From assembly GCF_000970045.1 (NCBI RefSeq), contig NZ_CP009505.1:2418001-2482000 (forward strand): a DNA stretch of 64,000 nt, written 5' to 3'. Numbering within the stretch: the first letter of the stretch is position 1; each line of letters opens with the position of its first letter. The notes under the pieces are model-generated. The model did no database searches. It was not told the origin of the DNA and worked only from the letters and a program-made list of their open reading frames with translations. The stretch comes from Methanosarcina sp. MTP4 (lineage in GTDB: Archaea > Halobacteriota > Methanosarcinia > Methanosarcinales > Methanosarcinaceae). Position numbers and translations under genes: made by a program. Of this stretch, positions 23,777 through 32,724 are shown in pieces.

Positions 23777-26700
23777 ATGAGATGTTGTAGAAGAACCCGG
23801 ATAAACAATCATAAAATATTTTGCCTGGCAGCAGTAACAATCCTCCTATTAATAAACAGTGGCACTTCGGTGGCATCAACTATTTTCGTAAGTCCCGGAG
23901 AGTCGATCCAGGCTGCAGTAAACAATGCCTCTCCCGAGGATACGATCATCGTGAGAGACGGGACATACAATGAAAACATTTTGGTAAATGTGGAAAACCT
24001 GACCATACGATCCGAAAACGGGCCTGACTTTACCACGGTTCAGGCTCTGGTCTCCGAAAAAGACATATTTAAAATCACAAATGATTCCGTAACGATAAGC
24101 GGGTTTCACATAAGTCAAACCGGAGCTATCAGCTTTAAGTGTGGCATCTGTCTTTTTGAAGTTGAAGAGTGCAACTTAATAAATAATAGACTGTCAGAAT
24201 ACGGCTACGGCATATCTCTTATTTCTTCGAGTAATAACACACTTTCAAACAATACCGCATTTAACAACAACTACTACGGAATTTATCTGGACGATTCAAA
24301 CAGCAACACGCTTTCAAACAATACTGCGTTGTACAACTGCTACGGCATCTCTCTTACCTCTTCGAGTAACAATACACTTTCAAATAATACTGCATCGAAC
24401 AGTGAGTATGGCACCTCTATTATTTCTTCAAGCAGCAACACGCTTTCAAATAATATCGTATCTAACAATCACATCAACGGCATATCTCTTATTTCTTCAA
24501 GCAATAACGTGCTTGAAGATAACACAGCATCAAACAACTATTATGGCATATGGCTGGATTCTTCAAATAGCAGCACACTTTCAAATAATACCGCATTTAA
24601 CAACGACTACTACGGAATTTATCTGGATTGTTCGAGCAGCAACACGCTTGAAAACAACACAGCATCGAACAACTACTACGGCATCAGTCTGCATTCATCG
24701 AACAGCAGTATTCTTTCCGGAAACCTGATGCAGGGCAACACGCATAATTTTGATGTAAATGGTGGATATCTGGGCACCAATATTATCTATGCTAATAACA
24801 GAGTGGACGGAAAGCCAATTTATTATCTTGTTGAAGTTTCAGACCTTGAAATCAATTCGTCTTCAAATGCAGAAACTGTTTACCTGATTGATTGTAAAAA
24901 TATCACTGTAAAAGACTTGGCTATTAAAAAGGCAGGAAACGGAATCTTCCTTTACAATACCACGGACTCTAAACTGGAAAGCAACAGCTTGATGGAAAAT
25001 CACAATGGAATCGAGCTTCATTCATCAAGCAACAACACTCTTGGAAACAACACCGTGGATTGGAACGACAACAATGGGATCCTTCTTGCTTCTTCGAGCA
25101 GCAACACAATTTCAAACAATACTGTTTCTTTCAACGACAATGGAATCGAGCTTTATTCATCGGGTAACAACACTTTAGAGAATAACACCTTAGTGAACCG
25201 CATATACGGCATCTATCTTTACTCTTCGAGCAACAACACACTATTTAACAACAATGCATCGAAAAACGGCTATGGCATCAAGCTGGTTTCCTCGAGCAGC
25301 AACATACTTGAAAATAACAAAGTATCAAGCAGCTTCCAAGGCATCAAGCTGGATTGTTCGAGTAGCAACACGCTCTCAAAAAATACTGCTTCGTCCAACA
25401 ACAATGGTATTGAACTTTATTCATCGAGTAACAACACACTTTCAAGAAATAATGCATTGAACAACTACGAGGGCATCCATCTTATTTTTTCGAGCAGCAA
25501 CACGCTTGAAAATAATACAGCATCAAACAACGACGACGGCATTTGGCTGGATTCTTCAAACAGAAACACGCTTGAAAATAATACAGCATCAAACAACGAC
25601 GACGGCATCCATCTTTATTCTTCGAACAACAACACACTTTTTAACAACAATGCATCGAAAAACGGCTATGGCATCAATCTTGATTATTTAAGTAACTATA
25701 ATGTGCTTTTAAACAACAAGGCAGAGTCGAACACAGACTATGGCATCTATCTAAAGTCTTCTAACAGTAATCGAATCTTTATCAATTACTTTAATAACAC
25801 TTTTAATGTAGGCTTAGAAAGCTGTACTGGTAACATATGGAATTCCCCCGAAAAGGTCTGGTATATTTATAATGGGGATCTTCATAACGGTTATCTTGGA
25901 AACTTCTATTCAGACTGCACGGGAGATGACGGAGGCGACGGCGTCATAGACTACCCTGCTGCTCCCTATACGGTAAATGGAGACAAATATCCCCTGAAGG
26001 CATGGTCTATCCAGCCAGCAAACGTCAATAACACACGTACGGGTGAGTTATTTCTGACTATCCAAAAGGCTATAGAGGATCATGATACTCAAAACGGAGA
26101 TATGTTGATAGTGAAAAACGGAACATACACAGAAAACTTGGAAATTACCAAGAGCTTAACACTCCTTTCTGAAACTGGTTCTGAGGACACCATTATCACG
26201 GCATCGAATCCTGATGATCATGTTTTTGAGGTAACTGCCGATTCTGTAACAATTGCTGGGTTCAATATAACAGGGGCTAATGCAGAGACCAATAGACCTT
26301 CTGGAATCTTGCTTTCAGGGACTGAAGCCTGCCTCATAGAAAACAACAAGTTATCGGAAAACTGCAAAGGCATTTACCTGAATCTTTCCGATAATAACAT
26401 ACTTGAAAACAACAGCGCTGATTCGAACAAGGACCAGGGAATCTATCTGTCCTCTTCAAACAGCAACATGCTTGAAAATAATAAAGTGTCGAGCAACTGT
26501 TACGGCATTTATCTTGTCGCTTCGACCGGCAACTGGCTTGAAAATAACAGCGCCCTGAACAACGATTACGGCATCTTTCTGCTTTTATCAAGCGGCAACA
26601 GGCTTTTCCTTAATAATCTGCTGGATAATTCGATTCAGATAAGCGAAGATGGAAACAACTTCTGGAACAGCTCAGAACCCGTAAACTACCTCTACAATGG

Positions 26701-27838
26701 GAAAAAACAGACAAGCTACCTCGGAAATTACTATTCGGATTACAGTGGACCGGATAAGGATGAAAACGGAATTGGAGACGCTCCTTATGAATACGACATT
26801 TATCCCCTGCTGACCTCCTCTGACAATTATGTCCCGCTTGTACCCGATAACGAGGCCCCGATTGTCAATTCAGTCGAGCTAAACCAGACGTATCTCTATA
26901 CAGGAGACAGCATTCTCGTAACCGTCAATGCCACCGATAATATCGGCATACTTTCCATGAAAGCTTCCGGAATCTCCCTGAACTTCACCGGAAGAGACAT
27001 CTGGCAGGGAAGCCTCGTAGCTGAAGAAGGGACGTATCCGGTAAACGTTTCAGTAGCTGATGCTTGGGGCAACGTTGCGTGGAACAACTCAAGCATCTAC
27101 ACTGCAGTGGCAAAACCCAAATCTCATTCCTCTTCCGGTTCATCCGGCGGGGGCGGAGGTGGAGGTTCTCCCGAATCTGCCAGTAACATTGAGATAAAGG
27201 AACTCGCCCAGCAGTTCGTTACAAACGGTAACAGGGTAAAGTTCGATTTCCCTGAAGGTGTTACCTGCGTCTGCTACGTTGCATTTGATGCAAAGAGGAC
27301 TTTTGGCAAAACCTTCACTAATGTTGAGATGCTCAAAGGCAAATCCGCCCTTGTAGATGAACTGCCTGCCGGAGTAGTCTACAAAAACGTGAACATCTGG
27401 GTAGGAAACGAAGGCGTTGCAAGCCCGGAAAACATAGGAAATGCGGTGATAGGGTTCAGGGTTGAAAAAGAATGGCTTGAATCCAACGGCGTTGGTGAAA
27501 ATGCCGTTCTCCTTTACCGATACAGTGACGGAGAGTGGAATGCTCTCGTTACCCGCGTTGTAGAGGGAGACGATGAAAACCTCGTGTACTTCGAAGCCGA
27601 AACCCCGGGTTACTCCCCATTTGCGATAGCTGCCAGCCGGTTAGAAATAACTGAAAAAGAAGATTCGGCAGTTTCGGAAAATACAGGGAACCCTGTTGAA
27701 GCAAAGGTTGAAGATAATACTGCCGAAGCCGGCACTGGAGGTGGAGATGAAAAAGCTCTCGGCTTTGGAGCAGGCTTTGCTCTGGCAGGAATTGTGTGTG
27801 CCCTGTGCGTTTTGAAAAAGAGCAGGAAGCACGGCTGA
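23777..27838 (+). CDS. Giant NosD/PbH1 beta-helix surface protein with PGF-pre-PGF domain
   Basis: A 1353-residue cell-surface protein. A signal peptide (IFCLAAVTILLLINSG) is followed by a long right-handed beta-helix built of about 23-residue NosD/PbH1 repeats with the core SSSNTLENNTASNNYYGI, in two blocks (res. about 35-680 and 760-1010). Then come an Ig-like domain (APIVNSVELNQ), a Gly-rich linker (SGGGGGGGSP), a PGF-pre-PGF domain (FVTNGNRVKFDFPEGVT to YSPFAIAA), and a C-terminal hydrophobic anchor with Lys-Lys tail. Such proteins occur in the outer layer of Methanosarcina and may bind or cut surface polysaccharide. The DNA itself is repetitive at about 69 bp, which makes it prone to recombination. 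Confidence 0.9.
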   Translation: MRCCRRTRINNHKIFCLAAVTILLLINSGTSVASTIFVSPGESIQAAVNNASPEDTIIVRDGTYNENILVNVENLTIRSENGPDFTTVQALVSEKDIFKITNDSVTISGFHISQTGAISFKCGICLFEVEECNLINNRLSEYGYGISLISSSNNTLSNNTAFNNNYYGIYLDDSNSNTLSNNTALYNCYGISLTSSSNNTLSNNTASNSEYGTSIISSSSNTLSNNIVSNNHINGISLISSSNNVLEDNTASNNYYGIWLDSSNSSTLSNNTAFNNDYYGIYLDCSSSNTLENNTASNNYYGISLHSSNSSILSGNLMQGNTHNFDVNGGYLGTNIIYANNRVDGKPIYYLVEVSDLEINSSSNAETVYLIDCKNITVKDLAIKKAGNGIFLYNTTDSKLESNSLMENHNGIELHSSSNNTLGNNTVDWNDNNGILLASSSSNTISNNTVSFNDNGIELYSSGNNTLENNTLVNRIYGIYLYSSSNNTLFNNNASKNGYGIKLVSSSSNILENNKVSSSFQGIKLDCSSSNTLSKNTASSNNNGIELYSSSNNTLSRNNALNNYEGIHLIFSSSNTLENNTASNNDDGIWLDSSNRNTLENNTASNNDDGIHLYSSNNNTLFNNNASKNGYGINLDYLSNYNVLLNNKAESNTDYGIYLKSSNSNRIFINYFNNTFNVGLESCTGNIWNSPEKVWYIYNGDLHNGYLGNFYSDCTGDDGGDGVIDYPAAPYTVNGDKYPLKAWSIQPANVNNTRTGELFLTIQKAIEDHDTQNGDMLIVKNGTYTENLEITKSLTLLSETGSEDTIITASNPDDHVFEVTADSVTIAGFNITGANAETNRPSGILLSGTEACLIENNKLSENCKGIYLNLSDNNILENNSADSNKDQGIYLSSSNSNMLENNKVSSNCYGIYLVASTGNWLENNSALNNDYGIFLLLSSGNRLFLNNLLDNSIQISEDGNNFWNSSEPVNYLYNGKKQTSYLGNYYSDYSGPDKDENGIGDAPYEYDIYPLLTSSDNYVPLVPDNEAPIVNSVELNQTYLYTGDSILVTVNATDNIGILSMKASGISLNFTGRDIWQGSLVAEEGTYPVNVSVADAWGNVAWNNSSIYTAVAKPKSHSSSGSSGGGGGGGSPESASNIEIKELAQQFVTNGNRVKFDFPEGVTCVCYVAFDAKRTFGKTFTNVEMLKGKSALVDELPAGVVYKNVNIWVGNEGVASPENIGNAVIGFRVEKEWLESNGVGENAVLLYRYSDGEWNALVTRVVEGDDENLVYFEAETPGYSPFAIAASRLEITEKEDSAVSENTGNPVEAKVEDNTAEAGTGGGDEKALGFGAGFALAGIVCALCVLKKSRKHG

Positions 27839-28010
27839 AGATCAAAGCTTCAGGGAAAAACGGAATGTGGGCTTTGAGCCAGATGTGGAAGGATGTTTCG
27901 GGCAGAAAGAACTTCAATCCTGCCCGGGAATTTTCCTGATCAGCAGGGGCAAATTATGGTTTTCAGGTTCTGTTGAACGATTTTTGATCCGAAAAACCGT
28001 TTAACACTAA

Positions 28011-28047
28011 TAAGAGATCGATAAGCCTCCGCCAGCTTGCCTGGCGG
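28011..28047. repeat. 37-bp dispersed hairpin repeat, copy 2
   Basis: Identical to 22131-22167 and placed about 170 bases after the surface-protein gene. See that entry. Confidence 0.9.
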
Positions 28048-28364
28048 CCCTCTCCAAAATGAAAATGAGTGATTAATGTGAAATAAGCATGGACTTTTTT
28101 TAAATATTAATACCTTTTTTGTTGGCGTGTGTAGTTTTGCGCTGTTTTTTACTTTTCACTCGTCTTTTTCCTTTTTATTCTGGAAAAGCCGGAAGCCTTT
28201 GGCTTCCGGGACAAGAACGACTCAATGAGGCTAATATGGTTAAGTTGGTTTTCATCTTGGAGTTTTTCAGGATTTTCGCGGTTAAGTAAGAAGTGCAGAC
28301 AATATTCTGAAAACGAACGATCAGCTGGTCAAATTTTTCAAACTCCCTGCAACCGCCAATGAGC
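28048..28364. other. Intergenic region with a hairpin
   Basis: No gene is seen. A hairpin CCGGAAGCC/GGCTTCCGG (28189-28209) with the flank TTCTGGAAAAG belongs to a small family with members at about 30217 and 42412, whose stems differ in sequence but still pair. Confidence 0.6.
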
Positions 28365-29219
28365 TTATAATTTTGCCCCGCAGCGCTTACAGTATCTGGC
28401 ATCGCTGTCATTTCCTTCAAAACTGCAATTATGGCACACCCTTCCACCAAGGTATTTGCTTGCATAGGTGATCTCGGATGTTACAATGCCGGTAGGGACC
28501 GCTATGATGCTGTAACCTATTATCATAATAATCGATGCCAGGGCCTGCCCGAGATTCGTTTCGGGGACTATGTCCCCGTATCCTACGGTGGTAAGGGTTA
28601 TGATTGCCCAGTAGATGCTCCGGGGTATGCTGGTAAACCCACTATCTGCCCCTTCAATAACATACATAAGGGAGCCCAATATCACCACCAGAGTCAAAAC
28701 AGTAAATAAGAACAGGGTTATTTTTCTCCGGCTTGCACGTAAAGCTCTTATCAATAAATCAGCTTCACCAATATACTGGGCAAGTTTGAGCACCCTGAAA
28801 ACCCGGAGTAAGCGCAAACTCCGGATCACCAGCAGGTACTGGCTGCCCGGCAGCATAAGGCTAAGATAGGTAGGGAGAATTGCCAGCAGGTCTATGATAC
28901 CGAAGAAACTCGTGGCATACCGGATGGGCCGGCCAACACAGATCAGGCGTAAAAAATACTCCACTGTGAACAGTATCGTGAAAATCCATTCCAGGGTATA
29001 GAACAAATCGCCATGTATAGCCGCAATGCTGCTAACGCTGTCGAGCATAACAACAATAATGCTCAGCAGGATGGCAAGAATCAGGATTTCATCAAAAAGC
29101 TTTCCTGCGGGGGATTCTGCTTCAAATATTATTGTATATAAGGTATTTCGCCAGTTATCGTAAGGCGGCCTATTTTGCGGGTTACTTTTCACTGAAGCAG
29201 CCATTGTTAACATCCACAC
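28365..29219 (-). CDS. Voltage-gated K+ channel homologue with C-terminal zinc ribbon
   Basis: A 284-residue six-span channel. S1-S3 lie at res. about 40-125. S4 carries regularly spaced arginines (RSLRLLRVFRVLK: Arg133, 136, 139, 142). The pore helix and filter TLTTVGYGD (208-216) are those of K+-selective channels, followed by S6 (ASIIMIIGYSIIAVPTGIVTSEI). The extra C-terminal unit CHNCSFEGNDSDARYCKRCG (Cys262, 265, 277, 280) is a zinc ribbon of the kind seen on soluble regulators, unusual on a channel. It could sense metal or redox state, or help tetramers form; this is inference. Confidence 0.92.
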   Translation of the reverse strand: MWMLTMAASVKSNPQNRPPYDNWRNTLYTIIFEAESPAGKLFDEILILAILLSIIVVMLDSVSSIAAIHGDLFYTLEWIFTILFTVEYFLRLICVGRPIRYATSFFGIIDLLAILPTYLSLMLPGSQYLLVIRSLRLLRVFRVLKLAQYIGEADLLIRALRASRRKITLFLFTVLTLVVILGSLMYVIEGADSGFTSIPRSIYWAIITLTTVGYGDIVPETNLGQALASIIMIIGYSIIAVPTGIVTSEITYASKYLGGRVCHNCSFEGNDSDARYCKRCGAKL

Positions 29220-29505
29220 AGCAGGAGTTTGATAAGCAATTTAAGTTTTAAATTTTAAGCTTTTGAAGATGAGCTTATGGTGAAGCATCTTACAAAGCAG
29301 TTACGTCTATCTATGTTTCACAGGGTAATATGTATTTTCTTGCAGTGGATTTTCCCTAAAGAGAGTTCCTTAAAGAGAGCATTGCATTAGATGAGACATA
29401 TTCATTAATATAACGAAAATGATATAGTATATCCTGTACTTATATAATATCTCAAGTAACCTGGTTTCTGTGATGATTTCCAGTTTTGTTTGAAGAGGTG
29501 TTCTT
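29220..29505. promoter_or_regulatory. Divergent promoter region
   Basis: A+T-rich between the leftward channel and the rightward membrane-protein operon. A TATA-like run at 29421-29432 and 29440-29448 is well placed for the rightward genes. Confidence 0.4.
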
Positions 29506-29727
29506 CTGAATAGCAACTCGGCGGTGAAAAATCTTGGCATAGGACTGACAGTCACAGGTTTTATCCTGTTGCTTGGATATGCCCTTTATAATTTTTTTAC
29601 CATAGAATCCAGCCTGATTCTTAAAATTTCTATTGGGGCAATTGTAGCAGGCATAGTGCTGGCTTTATTGGCCCTGATTATGGAAAAAATGAGTGTTGAG
29701 GATAAGGAAATTGAAAGGAGATATTAG
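29506..29727 (+). CDS. Small two-span membrane protein
   Basis: A 73-residue membrane protein, counted from a CTG at 29506 that has GAGGTG five bases upstream; the GTG at 29524 (67 residues) has no ribosome site. Two spans are clear (GIGLTVTGFILLLGYALYNF and ISIGAIVAGIVLALLALI), followed by a charged end VEDKEIERRY. The next gene begins eight bases after the stop, so the two form an operon, and it may anchor the YbjQ protein to the membrane. Confidence 0.7.
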   Translation: MNSNSAVKNLGIGLTVTGFILLLGYALYNFFTIESSLILKISIGAIVAGIVLALLALIMEKMSVEDKEIERRY

Positions 29728-29735
29728 GTGAAAAC

Positions 29736-30056
29736 ATGATTATCGCAACCACAGATACAATAGCAGGAAAGGAGATTGTACATACCCTTGGAATGGCCCG
29801 CGGCAGTACCATTCAGGCCAAGCATATCGGCAAGGATATCATGTCAGGCCTGCGCACCGTTGTAGGGGGCGAACTGACAGAATACTCCCAGATGCTTGAA
29901 GAAGCAAGGGAAAAGTCAATCAACCGTATGGTGGATGACGCCGAAAAGATGGGAGCGGATGCCGTTGTGAATGTCAGGTTCATGACCTCCATGGTAATGG
30001 CAGGGGCAGCCGAGATCCTTGCATACGGAACAGCTGTTAAGATAGTGAATAAGTGA
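29736..30056 (+). CDS. YbjQ/UPF0145 family protein
   Basis: A 106-residue cytoplasmic protein of the pentamer-forming YbjQ family: MIIATTDTIAGKEI, then GSTIQAKHIGKD, YSQMLEEAREKSINRM, and ADAVVNVRF. The conserved Glu/Arg helix matches the family well. Function is unsettled; homologues have been linked to metal binding and membrane or stress roles. The upstream two-span gene is eight bases away and is the likely partner. Confidence 0.9.
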   Translation: MIIATTDTIAGKEIVHTLGMARGSTIQAKHIGKDIMSGLRTVVGGELTEYSQMLEEAREKSINRMVDDAEKMGADAVVNVRFMTSMVMAGAAEILAYGTAVKIVNK

Positions 30057-30594
30057 TAATGAATAAGGGATAAAAATAAGGAATAAAAAAACCACCATAG
30101 CATGGCACATAAATTATAAGTATCCTTGACTATTGATACTCAGCCCCTTCCTCTTACCGACTATGTTCGGTCGCTTTTTCTTTCCAATTATCTTTTCCCT
30201 TTTTGTTCTGAAAAAGCCGGACTTGCGTCCGGTGCAAAAAAGACAAAATGAGGCTATTCCGGTTAATTTGGCTTTAGTTCAGCAACGTTTCGGGAAGGTC
30301 ATTTAAGGTTATCTCGGCCTGAGTTCGGGGATTTTCAACCCGGCCGCTATTTTCTTTTAATCAAAAAACAGTCGGTTTTAAGGTTCCTGTACAGGATATC
30401 GAGTACCTGGGGGCATGAAAGAAGTGCAGGAAATAAAAAGAAGTGCAGGAAATAAGGAGGAAAAGCCGGACGGAGGAAAGATGGTTGCAGAACCCCTGCC
30501 CTTGCAAAACAGGGGCCCTGATTCTTTTTCCGGCAGGAAAAAGAAAAAAGGTTCGTTTTTTAAGGTTCGTTTTTAGTCGTTTTGACTATCGTGA
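30057..30594. other. Intergenic region with hairpins
   Basis: No gene is seen. A hairpin CCGGAC-TTGC-GTCCGG (30217-30232), flanked by CTGAAAAAG and TGCAAAAAAGAC, belongs to the same family as 28189-28209. A second stem, CCCCTG/CAGGGG (near 30497-30517), lies downstream of the glutamine synthetase stop and before a T-rich run, and could be its terminator. Confidence 0.5.
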
Positions 30595-32115
30595 TTAAGC
30601 AATGTGGATGAAACTGTCCACAAGCTTCTTGATTTCGTCGTTCTTGCCGTAGAGCCTCTCACTGAGCTGATCGTCGTCAAAGGCTTCAAGGAGTTTTGCG
30701 CTGTCGTCAATCATACCTTCAGTGAAGACATCGTACTGAGTGAAAACGTCCTTTTGTTTCTTCAGGGCCTGAGCGGACTCGTAGCAAGAAGCGGGGAGGT
30801 GTTCAAGCTGGGCAAGTCTGTCTTTATGTTCGTCCTTGAAGATGTTAACGCTAATATAGAGCTTGTCGGCAATTTCAAGGGCATCTTCCATCTCAAATCC
30901 ATGGCGGATACCTACAGCAAAGGCTGCTAAGAGCAGGTAAAGGTCAGCTGAAGGGTCTGCAGCACGGAATTCAAAGGTAGACTTGTAACTGTGTTCCCTG
31001 AACTCCTCGTCGTAGTTCGGATTGGCTATGGCTACCATCTTGCTGGAGCCTTTGGAGAACCAGCCAAGGGGCACACGGACCAGAGCAGAGCGGTTTCTGT
31101 CTCCCCAGCAAATATTTGTGGGAGCTTCCTGGTGAGGAACAAGGCGCAGGTAGGATGTAGGGATCCTGTTTCCAAAGGCAGTGATTCCTGACGCAACGTC
31201 AAGAAGCCCGGCCATTGCACGCTTTGCAGTGTTACTAACATCGCCGTTCTCTACCATAACGCTCTTTCCGTCCTTCAGGAGCTTCATATGGACGTGCAGT
31301 CCGCTTCCGGCTTTTCCGACAGTGATCTTCGGGGCAAAGCTGACAACTACACCGTACTGGTCTGCAAGCATCCTGAGCATCCATTTTGCAATAAGCAGAC
31401 TTTCGACACTGCTTTCAGGTGAGTCGGTCTCGAATTCGATTTCGTTCTGCTCGTAGTAGTACTTGTCGTCAGTGAAGTTTCCGACTTCAGAGTGTCCGTA
31501 TTTGATTTTTCCGCCAGCTTCGGAAACGTACATCATTGCTTCCTTTCTGAGCTGATCGAATTTGGTAAAGGGATTGGACTCGTGGTATCCTGCCTGATCA
31601 ACGGCCGGGAAACCCATGTTGACTTCATCTTTGTTGGCGATGATATAGTATTCGAGTTCGCCCATTGCCTGGAGCTCGTAGCCTGTCTTCTCAGTCAGGA
31701 TCTGGGTAGCCTTCTTCATGACGGTTTCAGAAGAGCTTTTGAGGGGGTTTCCTTCCTTGTCGAAGTAAGAACAGAGGATGTCCAGGGTGGGAATTTCTTC
31801 AAAAGGATTTACGAAGGCAGTCCTGTATTTAGGAAGGACATAGAGGTCGCTTGTGTCTGCCTCAATGTATGAAAAAAGACTTGATCCGTCTACTCTCTCA
31901 CCGGCGGAAAGTAAGTTGTCAAGATGCTCTTCGTCTCTGATTACGAAGGTGAGGGCTTTAAGCCTGCCATCGCCGCCAGCATAGCGGAAATTCAGCATCT
32001 TAATGCCGTTATCCTTGATGAACCTTATAATGTCGTCTTTAGTGAATTCGCTTGCTGGCTTATTGAGATGCTGTACCAGTCTGTTAGGATTGAGTTCTAC
32101 ATTTGATGTTTTCAT
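30595..32115 (-). CDS. Glutamine synthetase family protein
   Basis: A 506-residue ATP-dependent ligase of the GlnA superfamily. The start is at 32115 (AAGGGA upstream), not at 32157. Motifs are NFRYAGGDGRLKAL, the metal-binding MGELEYYI, ESSVESLLIAKW, GSGLHVHMKL, NRSALVRVP and the Arg-bearing FEFRAADPSADLYLLLAA. It is longer than typical archaeal GlnA (about 440-450) by a C-terminal helical part (res. about 430-506), and lacks the NLYxLxxxER end and adenylylation Tyr. It may be a true glutamine synthetase variant or a gamma-glutamyl amine ligase. It has its own upstream TATA box at 32265-32274 (read on the minus strand). Confidence 0.85.
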   Translation of the reverse strand: MKTSNVELNPNRLVQHLNKPASEFTKDDIIRFIKDNGIKMLNFRYAGGDGRLKALTFVIRDEEHLDNLLSAGERVDGSSLFSYIEADTSDLYVLPKYRTAFVNPFEEIPTLDILCSYFDKEGNPLKSSSETVMKKATQILTEKTGYELQAMGELEYYIIANKDEVNMGFPAVDQAGYHESNPFTKFDQLRKEAMMYVSEAGGKIKYGHSEVGNFTDDKYYYEQNEIEFETDSPESSVESLLIAKWMLRMLADQYGVVVSFAPKITVGKAGSGLHVHMKLLKDGKSVMVENGDVSNTAKRAMAGLLDVASGITAFGNRIPTSYLRLVPHQEAPTNICWGDRNRSALVRVPLGWFSKGSSKMVAIANPNYDEEFREHSYKSTFEFRAADPSADLYLLLAAFAVGIRHGFEMEDALEIADKLYISVNIFKDEHKDRLAQLEHLPASCYESAQALKKQKDVFTQYDVFTEGMIDDSAKLLEAFDDDQLSERLYGKNDEIKKLVDSFIHIA

Positions 32116-32724
32116 AAATATCCCTTCTTTTTTGATTAGAATATAAGCAGTATTCAAAGCCTCATTTCAATACTGAATATTCTTCAGGCTTCAATGGTTC
32201 CCACATTAGTCAATTATTTTTTATTTCATTGCCTGACAGGAAGTAGTTAACTGCTTGGTGACTATATATAGTTTTCATTTGGTACTTTTTAGGTATGCTT
32301 ATTAATATTAATAAGGAAAGAAGAAGATTATTAACATATATATAAATTTTTAGCAACTTTTATTTAAAAAAATGTTTGGTTGGGATACGGAATTGGGGAA
32401 ATGAACTTAAGCAATGCCCCCGAAACTAAAAATTTTTGTAATCCATTATTATTTCTTACGGAGCTTTCCGAATTAGGCATTATATATAATGCAGTAGTTA
32501 ATTCTTAAAAGAACATTGCTTGCAGTCAGGCCTGATAACAGTTGAAATGACACATTGTATAGTTTGGATGGAATCAGCTTATGTGAAAACATTTCATGTG
32601 ACACCGGTTAAGGTGAAAACATTTCATGTGACACCGGTTTTCTGCTGTATTTCTTTGAATGGCACCCTGAATGCCTCGCTGCTTTTCGGCCGGAGTAATG
32701 TTCCGGAAAATGGGGGAATAAGAT
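32116..32724. promoter_or_regulatory. Divergent control region of glutamine synthetase and flavodiiron genes
   Basis: No gene is seen. The leftward promoter TATA is near 32265-32274. For the rightward gene, two copies of a 27-base sequence (32583-32609 and 32613-32639) each hold the palindrome TGAAA-ACA-TTTCA followed by TGTGACACCGGTT. They end about 85 bases before the flavodiiron start and look like a paired operator. A+T-rich sequence at 32300-32370 offers further TATA boxes. Confidence 0.6.
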
